DNA from: Phycisphaerales bacterium
GTDB lineage: Bacteria; Planctomycetota; Phycisphaerae; Phycisphaerales; SM1A02
Assembly: GCA_012965315.1 (NCBI GenBank)
Contig: DTSO01000011.1
Span: 1-44,192 of the forward strand
DNA length: 44,192 nucleotides
Direction of reading: 5' to 3'
Shown: positions 34,330-42,837 of the stretch, in pieces
Layout of the letters: each line of letters opens with the position of its first letter
Numbering within the stretch: the stretch's first letter is position 1
Program-made: the position numbers and the translations under genes
Notes under the pieces: model-generated
Database searches by the model: none
What the model was told of the DNA's origin: nothing
Seen by the model: the letters and a program-made list of their open reading frames with translations, nothing else

Positions 34330-35125
34330 TTGGTCGACGCTACTGAGTGCTACCGGTATGCCGGAAAATCCAATTGCCGCTCTTGAGCAAGCGGGAGCTC
34401 TGTTGCCAGCAGGAGATGGATCACTTGGCTCTACAGTGAATATTTTGCTTTTGTTTACAGTTCTAGCTTTGGTTCCATCCATTTTAGTTCTATGTACTTG
34501 TTTTACAAGGTTTATTGTTGTGCTTGCGTTATTGCGCCAAGCACTTGGGTCGCCGATTATTCCTCCGACGCAAATTCTAATAGGTTTGAGTTTGCTTCTA
34601 TCTGTTGTTGTAATGGGTCCAACAATTGAGCAAATGTATGAGGACGGAATAAAGCCAATGATTGATGGGGACATCACAAGTAGCGAGGTTGCATGGGAGA
34701 AAACGCGCGCACCACTGCGATCATTTATGTTTGCCCAAATTGAATCTGCAGATAATTGGTCAACTGTTTACATGATGTTGAATTACCGCGGAGTAGATAC
34801 ATCAAACCCAGCAGATTTGACTCGAGAAGATGTTGATACATTGAGTCTATTGCCAGCGTATGTTTTAAGTGAACTCAAAATTGCATTTGTAATTGGTTTC
34901 AGGGTGTACTTGCCATTTTTAGTAATTGATTTATTAGTATCTGGGTTGCTCGTTTCAATGGGAATGTTGATGTTGCCTCCCGTGCTTATTTCATTGCCGT
35001 TGAAAATACTGATGTTTGTTTTAGTGGATGGATGGGCTTTGGTTGCGGGGAACTTATTGCAAAGCGTTTCAGTATCTGAACAAGTGGTGTTGATATACAA
35101 CAGCGGAATAGGGTGGTTGACATGA
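34322..35125 (+). CDS. fliP: Flagellar export gate protein FliP
   Basis: A 267-aa core gate protein of the flagellar type III export apparatus. Motifs: TCFTRFIVVLALLRQALGSP, PPTQILIGLSLLLSVVVMGP, LLPAYVLSELKIAFVIGFRV, LPFLVIDLLVSGLLVSMGML, PPVLISLPLKILMFVLVDGW. There is an N-terminal hydrophobic segment and about four membrane helices. GAGG stands about 10 nt before the ATG. Overlaps fliO by 8 nt and fliQ by 4 nt. Confidence 0.96.
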   Translation: MINWSTLLSATGMPENPIAALEQAGALLPAGDGSLGSTVNILLLFTVLALVPSILVLCTCFTRFIVVLALLRQALGSPIIPPTQILIGLSLLLSVVVMGPTIEQMYEDGIKPMIDGDITSSEVAWEKTRAPLRSFMFAQIESADNWSTVYMMLNYRGVDTSNPADLTREDVDTLSLLPAYVLSELKIAFVIGFRVYLPFLVIDLLVSGLLVSMGMLMLPPVLISLPLKILMFVLVDGWALVAGNLLQSVSVSEQVVLIYNSGIGWLT

Positions 35126-35376
35126 ATGCAACACTTGTAGATGCATTGGGTTCAGCCTTTACGCTTGTTCTCATTGTCTCTGCGCCAATTTTATTGATTG
35201 GTTTGGCTGTCAGTCTCATTACAAGTTTACTCCAAGCGATGACACAAGTTCAAGAGCAGACACTGAGTTTAGTCCCGCGATTAATGGCTATGCTCGTCGC
35301 ATTATTGTTTTTTATGAGTTGGATGCTTTCTGAAATAATTACTTTTGCAACGGAGATGTTTTCAACAGCAGCATGA
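35122..35376 (+). CDS. fliQ: Flagellar export gate protein FliQ
   Basis: An 84-aa protein with two membrane helices: ALGSAFTLVLIVSAPILLIGLAV region and LMAMLVALLFFMSWM. FliQ hallmark LITSLLQAMTQVQEQTLSLVPRL is complete. ATG 35122 overlaps the fliP stop (ATGA) with GGGTGG upstream; a GTG at 35113 would add three residues. Packs around the FliP/FliR core as the export gate. Confidence 0.95.
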   Translation: MNATLVDALGSAFTLVLIVSAPILLIGLAVSLITSLLQAMTQVQEQTLSLVPRLMAMLVALLFFMSWMLSEIITFATEMFSTAA

Positions 35377-36143
35377 GTGAGTTAACGCACACAACATTAT
35401 TCCCTCTTCTAGCTGTAATTGCTCGAATCGCTGGCCTCGCAATTATTGCGCCAGTGTTTGGTTCGCCTGCAATTCCGAAAATTGTACGTGGTGCGATAGT
35501 AGTAACACTTGGATTTTCAGCTTGGACGATGGCATCTATTGCGCCAATTCAAGAGGCGAGTTTAGTTGGGTTGAGCGTTGTGCTTGTTGGTGAATTTGCA
35601 ATCGGCGCAGCGATTGGTTTCTTTATGGCATTGCCTCTCGTTGCGGTTCAAATGGGTGGTTCAATGATGGGACAACAAATGAGCATTGCGTTACCATCGA
35701 TGCTCGATCCTGCAACTGGTGGAGAATCGGATGAACTCGGTAGAGGCTTCATGATGTTCGCGTTGGTGGGTTTTGTAGTTGTAGGTGGAATCGAACAAAC
35801 ATATCTAGCAACAGTCGGAAGTTTTTCACATCTTCCGGCGGCTTCTCTTGCAAGTCAATCAATAATCACAACACTGACTGGGTTGTTGGATGTTCTGTTT
35901 GAATTCGGATTTCGTGTTGCGCTTCCTCTTGTTGCAATCCTGATGTTGCAAACGGCTGCGTTGGCAATGGTAGCGCGCTCGATGCCACAGTTAAATATAT
36001 TTAGCGTGGGTTTGCCCTTGAGAATTCTCGTAGGTTTGATGGTGTTGGTCGCTGGTCTTGGGATCATTGGCACGATGATGTCTACTTTTATGCCGGACAT
36101 GGTGGGTTCGGTTTCAGAGTGGGCAACGGGGGTGGCTCAATGA
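35373..36143 (+). CDS. fliR: Flagellar export gate protein FliR
   Basis: A 256-aa integral membrane protein. Start overlaps fliQ as ATGA. Hallmarks: ARIAGLAIIAPVFGSPAIPKIVRG, GEFAIGAAIGFFMALPLVAVQMGG, GQQMSIALPSMLDP, FRVALPLVAILML, MPQLNIFSVGLPLRILVGL. FliR completes the FliPQR pore. Ends in a 4-nt overlap with flhB. Confidence 0.95.
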   Translation: MSELTHTTLFPLLAVIARIAGLAIIAPVFGSPAIPKIVRGAIVVTLGFSAWTMASIAPIQEASLVGLSVVLVGEFAIGAAIGFFMALPLVAVQMGGSMMGQQMSIALPSMLDPATGGESDELGRGFMMFALVGFVVVGGIEQTYLATVGSFSHLPAASLASQSIITTLTGLLDVLFEFGFRVALPLVAILMLQTAALAMVARSMPQLNIFSVGLPLRILVGLMVLVAGLGIIGTMMSTFMPDMVGSVSEWATGVAQ

Positions 36144-37150
36144 ATCGAGATCGAAGTGACGCAACACAAGAGCCAACCGTTAAACGTTTACGTAAGGCAA
36201 GAGAGGATGGGAACGTTGCGCGCTCGAATGATTTGTCAACGGTTCTCTTTTTAATCGTGGCTGTTAGCGTCATCATTGTTTGGATTCCAAAGTGTTACTT
36301 TTATATTAATGATCTACTGATTGAAAACTTGTCAGGGTCGAGTGTTGCTCCTAAAGTACTTTTAGAAAACACCGGCTGGTCATTACTTGAACTCATGGTA
36401 ATACCTTGTATCGTTCTGTTTGTTGCGTCTGTTTTTTCATGCGTATTGCAAGTAGGCGGTCTTTTTTCGCCAAGTGTTGTAACCATGCAACTGTCTCGCG
36501 TCGCATTTTCTGGTGGTAGTAAAATATTTGGTGCACGTGGTCGAATGAGTTTATTGTTTTCATTGACAAAATTGTTCCTTGCTTGTGGAGCATCTTTGTT
36601 GGTACTGTTGCATTACAAAAGCACGTTGTTGCAAGTTAGTACAGAAGGAACGATACTTGAACAAATTACTGAACTTGGTTCTGTCGCGGTCTTAGTAGTA
36701 TTCGCCGCACTTTTTGTATTGCTCGTACTTGGCTTGACTGATTTTGCATGGCAAAGGTATATATGGAAGTGCGATCTTCGAATGACTCGACAAGAAATAA
36801 TTGAAGAGCACAAAGAAAACTCAGGAAATGCAGGCAATATACGAAGGCAAACATCTTGGTTGGCAAAAAAATGTGTTAATCAAATGATTCCTTCTTTAAT
36901 TGTTGTGGGTAATAAAATTGCAGTAGCAGTGCGTTGGAATGCTATGACTATGTCTTCGCCTGTTGTTCTTGATATTTTCCAAGGTGATGAGTTTCATTCG
37001 TATTCAGAAAAATTAAATGCGGCGAATGTTGTCGAAGACAATTCCCTTGCATCAAGAATAATTAATTCAAGTGATATTGGGCTTGGCATTCCGCCTGCCC
37101 TTCATGGTGAAATTGCCTCGTTGCTAATTACGAGTAGGAGAGATACTTAA
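36140..37150 (+). CDS. flhB: Flagellar export switch protein FlhB without the NPTH cleavage motif
   Basis: A 336-aa FlhB. ATG 36140 overlaps the fliR stop; GGTGG lies 5 nt upstream. The N-terminus has the family pattern EPTVKRLRKAREDGNVARSNDL, four membrane helices follow, then the cytoplasmic linker DLRMTRQEIIEEHKE. FlhB normally cleaves itself between Asn and Pro of NPTH to switch export from hook to filament subunits. Here the segment corresponding to IVVTNPTHYAVALRW reads IVVGNKIAVAVRW (Gly257-Asn258-Lys259-Ile260): Asn is kept but Pro-Thr-His is missing, two residues shorter. The downstream switch domain (NSLASRIINSSDIGLGIPP) is still recognisable. Uncleaved FlhB would be expected. Confidence 0.9.
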   Translation: MNRDRSDATQEPTVKRLRKAREDGNVARSNDLSTVLFLIVAVSVIIVWIPKCYFYINDLLIENLSGSSVAPKVLLENTGWSLLELMVIPCIVLFVASVFSCVLQVGGLFSPSVVTMQLSRVAFSGGSKIFGARGRMSLLFSLTKLFLACGASLLVLLHYKSTLLQVSTEGTILEQITELGSVAVLVVFAALFVLLVLGLTDFAWQRYIWKCDLRMTRQEIIEEHKENSGNAGNIRRQTSWLAKKCVNQMIPSLIVVGNKIAVAVRWNAMTMSSPVVLDIFQGDEFHSYSEKLNAANVVEDNSLASRIINSSDIGLGIPPALHGEIASLLITSRRDT

Positions 37151-39225
37151 TGGGTACGGAAAACAATCGATTCGATTCTCTCATCAATGAGATTATTAAA
37201 CGTAAACACTTTTTAGTGCCAACGTTTCTTTTGGGGTTAGTTGCTGTTCTAGTCATACCGTTGCCACCTGCGTTGTTAGATATTTTTCTCGCTGCAAACA
37301 TCTCGCTCGCAGCAGTCATCTTGCTCACGACGGTGTATACGAAAAGTCCATTGGATTTTAGTGTGTTTCCCGCACTTCTCTTAATAACAACGCTTGGCAG
37401 GTTAGTTTTAAATGTGGCATCTACGCGACTTATTTTGTCTGCGGACACGCCAACCCCAGAACAAGGCGATGCAATTGCTGGGCATGTGATTGAAGCGTTT
37501 GGAACGTTTGTTGCTGGTTCAAATATTGTTGTTGGCGGAATTATATTTTTAATACTTGTTGTTGTTCAATTTGTAGTGGTTACCAAAGGCGCAACTCGTA
37601 TGAGTGAAGTTGCTGCAAGATTTACATTGGATGCTATGCCAGGCAGGCAAATGGCAATAGATGCCGACCTCTCTGCAGGGTTAATAAAAGAACGAGAAGC
37701 GACGACTCGAAGAGATGAAGTTATGCGAGAAGCAGACTTCTACGGCGCGATGGATGGTGCGAGTAAATTCGTCCGTGGAGATGCGATTGCTGGGCTTGTC
37801 ATTATCATCATCAATATTGTTGGTGGCCTTGCTGTCGGTATTTTGATGAAGGGCTGGTCAATTGTAGAAACAGCCGAGTTGTTTACTCGTTTGACTATTG
37901 GTGATGGATTGGTAAGTCAAATTCCTTCATTTTTGATTGCAATTGCAGCAGGTTTAATTGTTGCTCGAGCGGGTAATCGAACACCACTTGGAATTGAAAT
38001 TCCAAAACAACTTGTTTCACAACCGGCGGCAATCGGTTTAGTTTCTGCCTTCCTAGTGGCAATGTCGCTAACTCCATTGCCTACAGTTCCACTTTTAATT
38101 CTTGCAGTTGTATTAGCGTTGCTTTCGTGGTCTGGATACAAGCAAAAAGAAGAAGAGGCGCAAGCAGAAGCGGAACAAGAAATTGCACAAGCTGAAAAAC
38201 AGTCATCACAACCAATTAGTATTGATACCACTTTAGAATTAGAACTCGGAATGGCGTTGTTGCCACTTGCATCTCAAAACAATTCTCAAAATCTAGTGCA
38301 AAAAATGTCCGATCTTCGAGGGTCTATTGTTCATGATTTAGGAATAGTGATTCCATCAGTTCGCATCAAAGATAACTTGGCGTTGAATGCGAATACCTAT
38401 CGTTTGTACTTGAAGGGTGGGGTCGTAGCTGAAGGAGTTGTATATAAGGATAGGTATATGGTTGTTGCTGGCGAGGACATCTCAGACGACCTTGAGGGCA
38501 TTCGAGAGCGCGAACCTGTGTTTGGGTATTCGGCAGTCTGGGTAACAGAAGAAGCCATGAAAGACCTTGGGGACTTGTTTGTAAAGGCGATGGATCCCGT
38601 AACTGTAATCATGACCCATCTTTCTCACGTAGTAAAAGCACATGCATCGGAACTCCTCTCACGAGAAGACGTTTCGGTGTTAATAGAAGAGTTACGAATA
38701 AAATCACCGAGTTTAGTATCGGATGTCATTGGTGGCGAACTTTCCGTTTCGCGTTTACATCACATTATGAAAGCATTGCTTGATGAGCAAGTTCCATTAA
38801 AAGACATCGCAACAATAGTAGAGACTGCAGCGGATTATTCAGAATTGCCACTGGAAGTTTCAGTTGAACAAGTGCGTCGCGCGTTAAGGCGACAGATTTG
38901 TGCAACTGTTTCCACGCAGGGAAACAACGGCAAGCCGGTTATCCGATGCGTTTCGTTGCCCCAAGAAATTGAATTAGCGTTGGAAAATAAACACCCAGCG
39001 AGCGAAGGATTGCCTGCAGCTGTGCATCATGCCGCGCTTCCGTTAGTCGCTGAAGGATTGCCAATCGTTGTTGTTACATCAAGCGAATCTAGAAGCAAGT
39101 TTAGAAAAGAAGTCGTAAACGGTTTTGATGATATTGTCGTATTGAGTAGAGATGAAATCGTTCCAGAAGTAGAGTTGCAAATTATCGGAACGGTTAAAGC
39201 AAGTAGCACAACGAATAATTCTTGA
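37150..39225 (+). CDS. flhA: Flagellar export platform protein FlhA
   Basis: A 691-aa FlhA, which forms the nonameric cytoplasmic ring and proton-linked gate. Start shares one base with the flhB stop (TAATG); AGGAGA precedes it. Hallmarks: LDIFLAANISLAAVILLTTVY, SPLDFSVFPALLLITTLGRL, the FHIPEP region RFTLDAMPGRQMAIDADLSA, EREATTRRDEVMREADFYGA, MDGASKFVRGDAIAG, then the large cytoplasmic domain (VVAGEDISDDLEG, SHVVKAHASELLSREDV, IATIVETAADY). Length is normal. Confidence 0.96.
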   Translation: MGTENNRFDSLINEIIKRKHFLVPTFLLGLVAVLVIPLPPALLDIFLAANISLAAVILLTTVYTKSPLDFSVFPALLLITTLGRLVLNVASTRLILSADTPTPEQGDAIAGHVIEAFGTFVAGSNIVVGGIIFLILVVVQFVVVTKGATRMSEVAARFTLDAMPGRQMAIDADLSAGLIKEREATTRRDEVMREADFYGAMDGASKFVRGDAIAGLVIIIINIVGGLAVGILMKGWSIVETAELFTRLTIGDGLVSQIPSFLIAIAAGLIVARAGNRTPLGIEIPKQLVSQPAAIGLVSAFLVAMSLTPLPTVPLLILAVVLALLSWSGYKQKEEEAQAEAEQEIAQAEKQSSQPISIDTTLELELGMALLPLASQNNSQNLVQKMSDLRGSIVHDLGIVIPSVRIKDNLALNANTYRLYLKGGVVAEGVVYKDRYMVVAGEDISDDLEGIREREPVFGYSAVWVTEEAMKDLGDLFVKAMDPVTVIMTHLSHVVKAHASELLSREDVSVLIEELRIKSPSLVSDVIGGELSVSRLHHIMKALLDEQVPLKDIATIVETAADYSELPLEVSVEQVRRALRRQICATVSTQGNNGKPVIRCVSLPQEIELALENKHPASEGLPAAVHHAALPLVAEGLPIVVVTSSESRSKFRKEVVNGFDDIVVLSRDEIVPEVELQIIGTVKASSTTNNS

Positions 39226-39239
39226 TTAGGAATAAGTAT

Positions 39240-40184
39240 ATGCAAGCAGTACAAACAGACAGACAAAAAACAATTCAGTACGCAAGCTCTGTTTTGTTAG
39301 GTGAGCCACAAGACGGTTCGACAAATCGTATAGAACTTGGCATTGCAGAGATTAGAACACTAGTTGGAGAAGTGCTTGAGCATGAATCTGCAGGGAGGCT
39401 TTCTCCTACCTTTGCAAAGGCGTATAAAGTGTTAGTTTTGAATCGAGTAGAAGAGTCGCTTGCAATGGACATCCTGCAATCGCTGCGAGTGCCATCGACT
39501 ATTGAATATGAAGCATTGAAAACTATCGTGATTGAAGAGATGGTTCGACGGTTACCAAGTGCAGCCCCTCCGCCAAGCAGAGATGCTTCTAAGCCGACTA
39601 TCATCGCATTGGTGGGTCCAACAGGTGTTGGCAAGACGACAACCATTGCAAAGCTCGCAACTAAATTCAGATTGCAGCAGGGGAGAAATGTGACGATGAT
39701 TACGGCTGACACGTACAGAGTGGCAGCGGTCGATCAATTGCAGCAGTACGCAGACTTGTTTGACACACCGCTCCTTATCGCTGGAACGGCTTTGCAAATG
39801 AAAGAGTCAATCGCTTCGTGCAGAGATTCGGATATTGTGTTAATCGATACTGCGGGTAGAAGTGCAGCAGATAGAGATCGAATAGAAGAGACTGCAAGCA
39901 TACTTGAGGCAGCAAACCCAACCGAAGTTCATTTGGTTTTGTCGTCAGCAACGTCTCTCACAGCAACAAAAAGAGCAACGGAGCGATTTTCTGTAACTCG
40001 ATACAACAGGGTGATTACGACAAAAGTTGATGAAGCGGTAACAATGGGTGAAATGTTCTCAACGCTATGCACAATGCGCTCACCTTTGAGTTGGGTTACA
40101 AATGGGCAAGATGTTGCATCGCATATAGATTTGGCAAAGCCTGAAAAAATTGTTCAATCAATTTTTGACACTAACAGCCGATAA
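39240..40184 (+). CDS. flhF: Flagellar SRP-like GTPase FlhF
   Basis: A 314-aa SRP-family GTPase that helps set the site and number of flagella, often at the pole. ATG 39240 was chosen with AGGA about 8 nt upstream; a TTG at 39222 overlapping the flhA stop is possible. Motifs: GPTGVGKTTTIAKLATKF (G1, about residues 124-141), TADTYRVAAVDQL (G2), LIDTAGRSAADRDR (G3), TKVDE (G4), VTNGQDV. The N-terminal basic region is shorter than in many FlhF. No flhG (MinD-like partner) follows; the next gene is fliA after a 374-nt gap. Confidence 0.93.
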   Translation: MQAVQTDRQKTIQYASSVLLGEPQDGSTNRIELGIAEIRTLVGEVLEHESAGRLSPTFAKAYKVLVLNRVEESLAMDILQSLRVPSTIEYEALKTIVIEEMVRRLPSAAPPPSRDASKPTIIALVGPTGVGKTTTIAKLATKFRLQQGRNVTMITADTYRVAAVDQLQQYADLFDTPLLIAGTALQMKESIASCRDSDIVLIDTAGRSAADRDRIEETASILEAANPTEVHLVLSSATSLTATKRATERFSVTRYNRVITTKVDEAVTMGEMFSTLCTMRSPLSWVTNGQDVASHIDLAKPEKIVQSIFDTNSR

Positions 40185-40438
40185 CTCGTTGGTATTAAAT
40201 TAGTTGCATCGATTGGATGGCGGGGTCGATTTCTAAATAGAAACCAGCAAAAGCGCATTGTTGAGTGCAATTCGGCAGTTTTTTAGTGCCATGGGCGTTG
40301 TCATGCGCCGAATTAGTCGCAATAAAGAATGTGTTGATTTCGAGTTTTGTTGAACAAATTGTCGTTCGTAACGACTTTATGTAGTGGTCGAGTATTCGAC
40401 AGAAAAATAAAATGATGCCAAACAAACCCAACACTTCA
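40185..40438. other. Non-coding gap between flhF and the fliA promoter, rich in inverted repeats
   Basis: No convincing gene is seen. Inverted repeats: AATTCGGC (40269-40276) with GCCGAATT (40307-40314); TTTGTT/AACAAA (40346-40358); GTCGTT (40361-40366) with AACGAC (40370-40375) followed by TTTAT; GTCGA (40387-40391) with TCGAC (40396-40400). It may hold a terminator for the fli operon and operator or small-RNA structure. Confidence 0.5.
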
Positions 40439-40468
40439 TTGTCTAAACCCTACTTTCCGTGTTATAGT
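40439..40468 (+). promoter_or_regulatory. Sigma70-type promoter of fliA
   Basis: TTGTCT (40439-40444), 18-bp spacer, TATAGT (40463-40468). It predicts a start near 40475 and an 85-nt leader before ATG 40559, and excludes the upstream ATG at 40412 as start. Confidence 0.6.
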
Positions 40469-40558
40469 CCTGACAACATCGTTGCCAAGGATCGGCAGGA
40501 TGACGAAAATGGTACGTACGTTCGTGCCAAATTAGTAAATGGGTCAAGGAGTAGACCG

Positions 40559-41431
40559 ATGCCATGTGCAACAGAATTAGATAACAAAACGAAAACTGCG
40601 AAGAAGATTACAAGAAAATCTCTCAAGGGTAAGGAACCCAAGGGTCTTGATGTAATTATCCAAACACCAAACGGCGAGATGGAACTACTTGATGTTTGGA
40701 TTACATATAAGTGTGAACCGACAGTGGAGTTCCGCAATGTAATTATGGAACAATATTTGCAAGTAGTGCGGTATACCGCAGAGCGTGTGCATACAAAGTT
40801 GCCGTCCGAAGTAGATGTCGATGATTTGTATTCAGCAGGGTTGTTTGGATTAATGCAAGCAATCGATGCATACGATTTAACATTGGGTTACAAATTTGAA
40901 ACCTACTGCAGCCAGCGAATCCGTGGTGCAATTTATGACGAACTTAGAGCGATGGACTGGGTGCCGAGACTCGTTCGTTCACGAACTTCAAAAGTAGAAC
41001 GTGCTAGAAAGTCGATTGAAATGACAACTGGATTAAAAGCAACTGACGAACAAATTATTGAACAACTTGAAGTTGATACCGCAGAGTACGAAAAAATTGA
41101 TCGTGATTCTCGACCAATTATGATGACCTCATTGAATCGAAAGGCTTACGACAGCGATTCATCTAAAGAAGTACAAGAGATAGATGTCATTCGCGACCAG
41201 CGCCAAGAAAATCCTGTTACCGAACTTCAGAAACGAGACTTGCAACTTTTATTAACGAAAGGTCTCACTAGAGCCGAACGTATGATTGTCGTTCTTTATT
41301 ATTACGAAGAAATGACAATGAAAGAAATCGGTTCAACGCTCGACTTGTCAGAATCAAGAGTAAGCCAGATGCATTCATCAATTCTTGCAAGACTGAAATC
41401 TCAAATGCAACCTCGTCCAGACGAGTTTTAA
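40559..41431 (+). CDS. fliA: RNA polymerase sigma factor FliA (sigma28, FliA/WhiG family)
   Basis: A 290-aa sigma factor that would drive late flagellar genes. Start ATG 40559 has AAGGAG at a 7-nt spacing and a promoter just upstream; the open frame begins earlier but without support. A Lys-rich N-terminal extension of about 45 residues precedes region 2 (YLQVVRYTAERVHTKLP, DVDDLYSAGLFGLMQAIDAY, KFETYCSQRIRGAIYDELRA, DWVPRLVRSRTSKVE), region 3 (TTGLKATDEQIIEQL) and region 4 (GLTRAERMIVVLYYYEEMTM, KEIGSTLDLSESRVSQMHSS). The region pattern is that of FliA/WhiG, not RpoD. It lies after flhF without flhG and ends at a strong terminator. Confidence 0.92.
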   Translation: MPCATELDNKTKTAKKITRKSLKGKEPKGLDVIIQTPNGEMELLDVWITYKCEPTVEFRNVIMEQYLQVVRYTAERVHTKLPSEVDVDDLYSAGLFGLMQAIDAYDLTLGYKFETYCSQRIRGAIYDELRAMDWVPRLVRSRTSKVERARKSIEMTTGLKATDEQIIEQLEVDTAEYEKIDRDSRPIMMTSLNRKAYDSDSSKEVQEIDVIRDQRQENPVTELQKRDLQLLLTKGLTRAERMIVVLYYYEEMTMKEIGSTLDLSESRVSQMHSSILARLKSQMQPRPDEF

Positions 41432-41452
41432 TAAGTAAGTATTTCCAACTGG

Positions 41453-41486
41453 AAAGCGCCGTGATGAAAGTCACGGCGCTTTTTTT
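41453..41486 (+). terminator. Rho-independent terminator after fliA
   Basis: A perfect 12-bp stem (AAAGCGCCGTGA 41453-41464, complement 41471-41482) with a 6-nt loop and T7 tract (41480-41486). It separates fliA from the convergent HAF-repeat gene. Confidence 0.93.
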
Positions 41487-41496
41487 ATTCGTAGTA

Positions 41497-42669
41497 TTAA
41501 GTTGACCAAACAGAAATTATTGCAAGCAAGTCCGTTACGTCCACCATTCCGTCGCCATTAATATCTTCAGGGCAAATTTTGCAAGGCCCCCAAGAACCAA
41601 CAACAGCAAGAAGGTCAAGAACGTTCACCGTGCCATCACCGTTAATATCTTCTGGGATAGTTTCACTCATTGGTGTAAGTAAGTAAGAATTTTTAGTTCC
41701 ATCAACGAGTTCGACGGTGACGGCTACTTCGCCGTTACTGTTAATTCCTTTTGCACTTACGATGTTGATATACATATCAGGCACGATGTAGTTATTTAAA
41801 TCAAACATTTCGCCATCTATCCATATAAACCCGTGGGTTTCACCTGTTGCCGTTTCTGATTCTCCAACGATTACACCATTGTCGCTAATTGCATAGGCTC
41901 GGCTTTCAATTCCACCTAGCGTTCCCAAATCAATCATTCCATCCGTTAGTGTCCATTTGAACGCGTGCCAATTGCCATCGTTGATGGTCGAAAAGCCAAC
42001 AATTGTTCGATTATTATTTACGTCTCTTGCTTGTGCAGCACCGCCGCCTAAATCACCAAGGTCTGTCATTTGAGAAATGTTTCCAGAAGGGATTCCAAAT
42101 GCCCGAAGTATTCCGTCTGTGTTTCGAGAAACTCCAACAACATCATTAATCTCATTAATTGCGAACGCTTTGCTTTCTACACCACCAAAGGTTGGGATTT
42201 CATCCCAGACAGCGTCGTGTTTGATGTAGCCACGAATGTCGTTTGGTACAGCACCAGCAAAACCGACAATCCAACCGTTGTTGTTTATGTCATGTCCCTG
42301 GCTGTAATTAATAGCTGCCCATGATGGCGAACCTAAGTCGAGCATCTGTTTGCCATCCCAAAGGAATGTATGGAATTGTCCATTGTTTGCAGATGAATAG
42401 CCAACGATGTTTCCAAAGTCGTTCATTCCAAATGCCCAGCAGTATCCTCCGTTTGGATATGTCAAAGGGTGGATGTGAATGAGTTTGTTTCCATCCCATA
42501 TAAAACTGTGTAGCCCAAAACCATTCGGTGCATCTCCAATGCCCGCCACTTGTCCTGATTCATTTAAATCAGAGACGAAACAATCACCACTGCTAATACA
42601 GCCAAGATCGATGACATCGAATGGGGTTGGTGCAAGTAGTAAACTAGTAAATAGAATTGAAGTAATCAT
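41497..42669 (-). CDS. Secreted HAF-repeat protein with dockerin-like tag
   Basis: A 390-aa exported protein. A short signal (MITSILFTSLLLAP) leads to at least six HAF-type repeats of about 45 residues, each with the pattern INNNGWIVGFA / HAFKW or HTFLWDGKQMLDLG, such as DLGTLGGIESRAYAISDNGV and GMNDFGNIVGYSSA. The C-terminus has two dockerin-like loops, DINGDGTVNVLDLLAVVGSW and DINGDGMVDVTDLLAIISVW, separated by GPCKIC. AAAGG precedes the ATG. It shares the tag with the 2304-8319 genes though 33 kb away. HAF repeats are likely beta-propeller blades; function unknown. Confidence 0.85.
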   Translation of the reverse strand: MITSILFTSLLLAPTPFDVIDLGCISSGDCFVSDLNESGQVAGIGDAPNGFGLHSFIWDGNKLIHIHPLTYPNGGYCWAFGMNDFGNIVGYSSANNGQFHTFLWDGKQMLDLGSPSWAAINYSQGHDINNNGWIVGFAGAVPNDIRGYIKHDAVWDEIPTFGGVESKAFAINEINDVVGVSRNTDGILRAFGIPSGNISQMTDLGDLGGGAAQARDVNNNRTIVGFSTINDGNWHAFKWTLTDGMIDLGTLGGIESRAYAISDNGVIVGESETATGETHGFIWIDGEMFDLNNYIVPDMYINIVSAKGINSNGEVAVTVELVDGTKNSYLLTPMSETIPEDINGDGTVNVLDLLAVVGSWGPCKICPEDINGDGMVDVTDLLAIISVWST

Positions 42670-42808
42670 ATATACCTTTCATTGGGTCTGACGTATGAAG
42701 AAGGCAGGCACCAAATATTTGAGAGCGACACCATCGCCGCTATATTAAAAAGCGTTCAATTAGAATTACTCCCGCAACTAGGATGGCATATTTTTATGCA
42801 TTGTGCAA

Positions 42809-42837
42809 CAATTAATTAGCCGAGGGTTAATTAATTG
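42809..42837 (-). terminator. AT-rich hairpin at the end of the CoA-transferase gene
   Basis: CAATTAATTA (42809-42818) and TAATTAATTG (42828-42837) form a perfect 10-bp stem around GCCGAGGGT, overlapping the stop codon. No clean T-tract follows on the minus strand, so termination is uncertain. Confidence 0.4.

Noticed and set aside
40195-40434. 79-codon minus-strand frame in the flhF-fliA gap
   Set aside because: It starts with GTG without a ribosome binding site, runs through several inverted repeats, has no recognisable family and lies opposite to two plus-strand genes.
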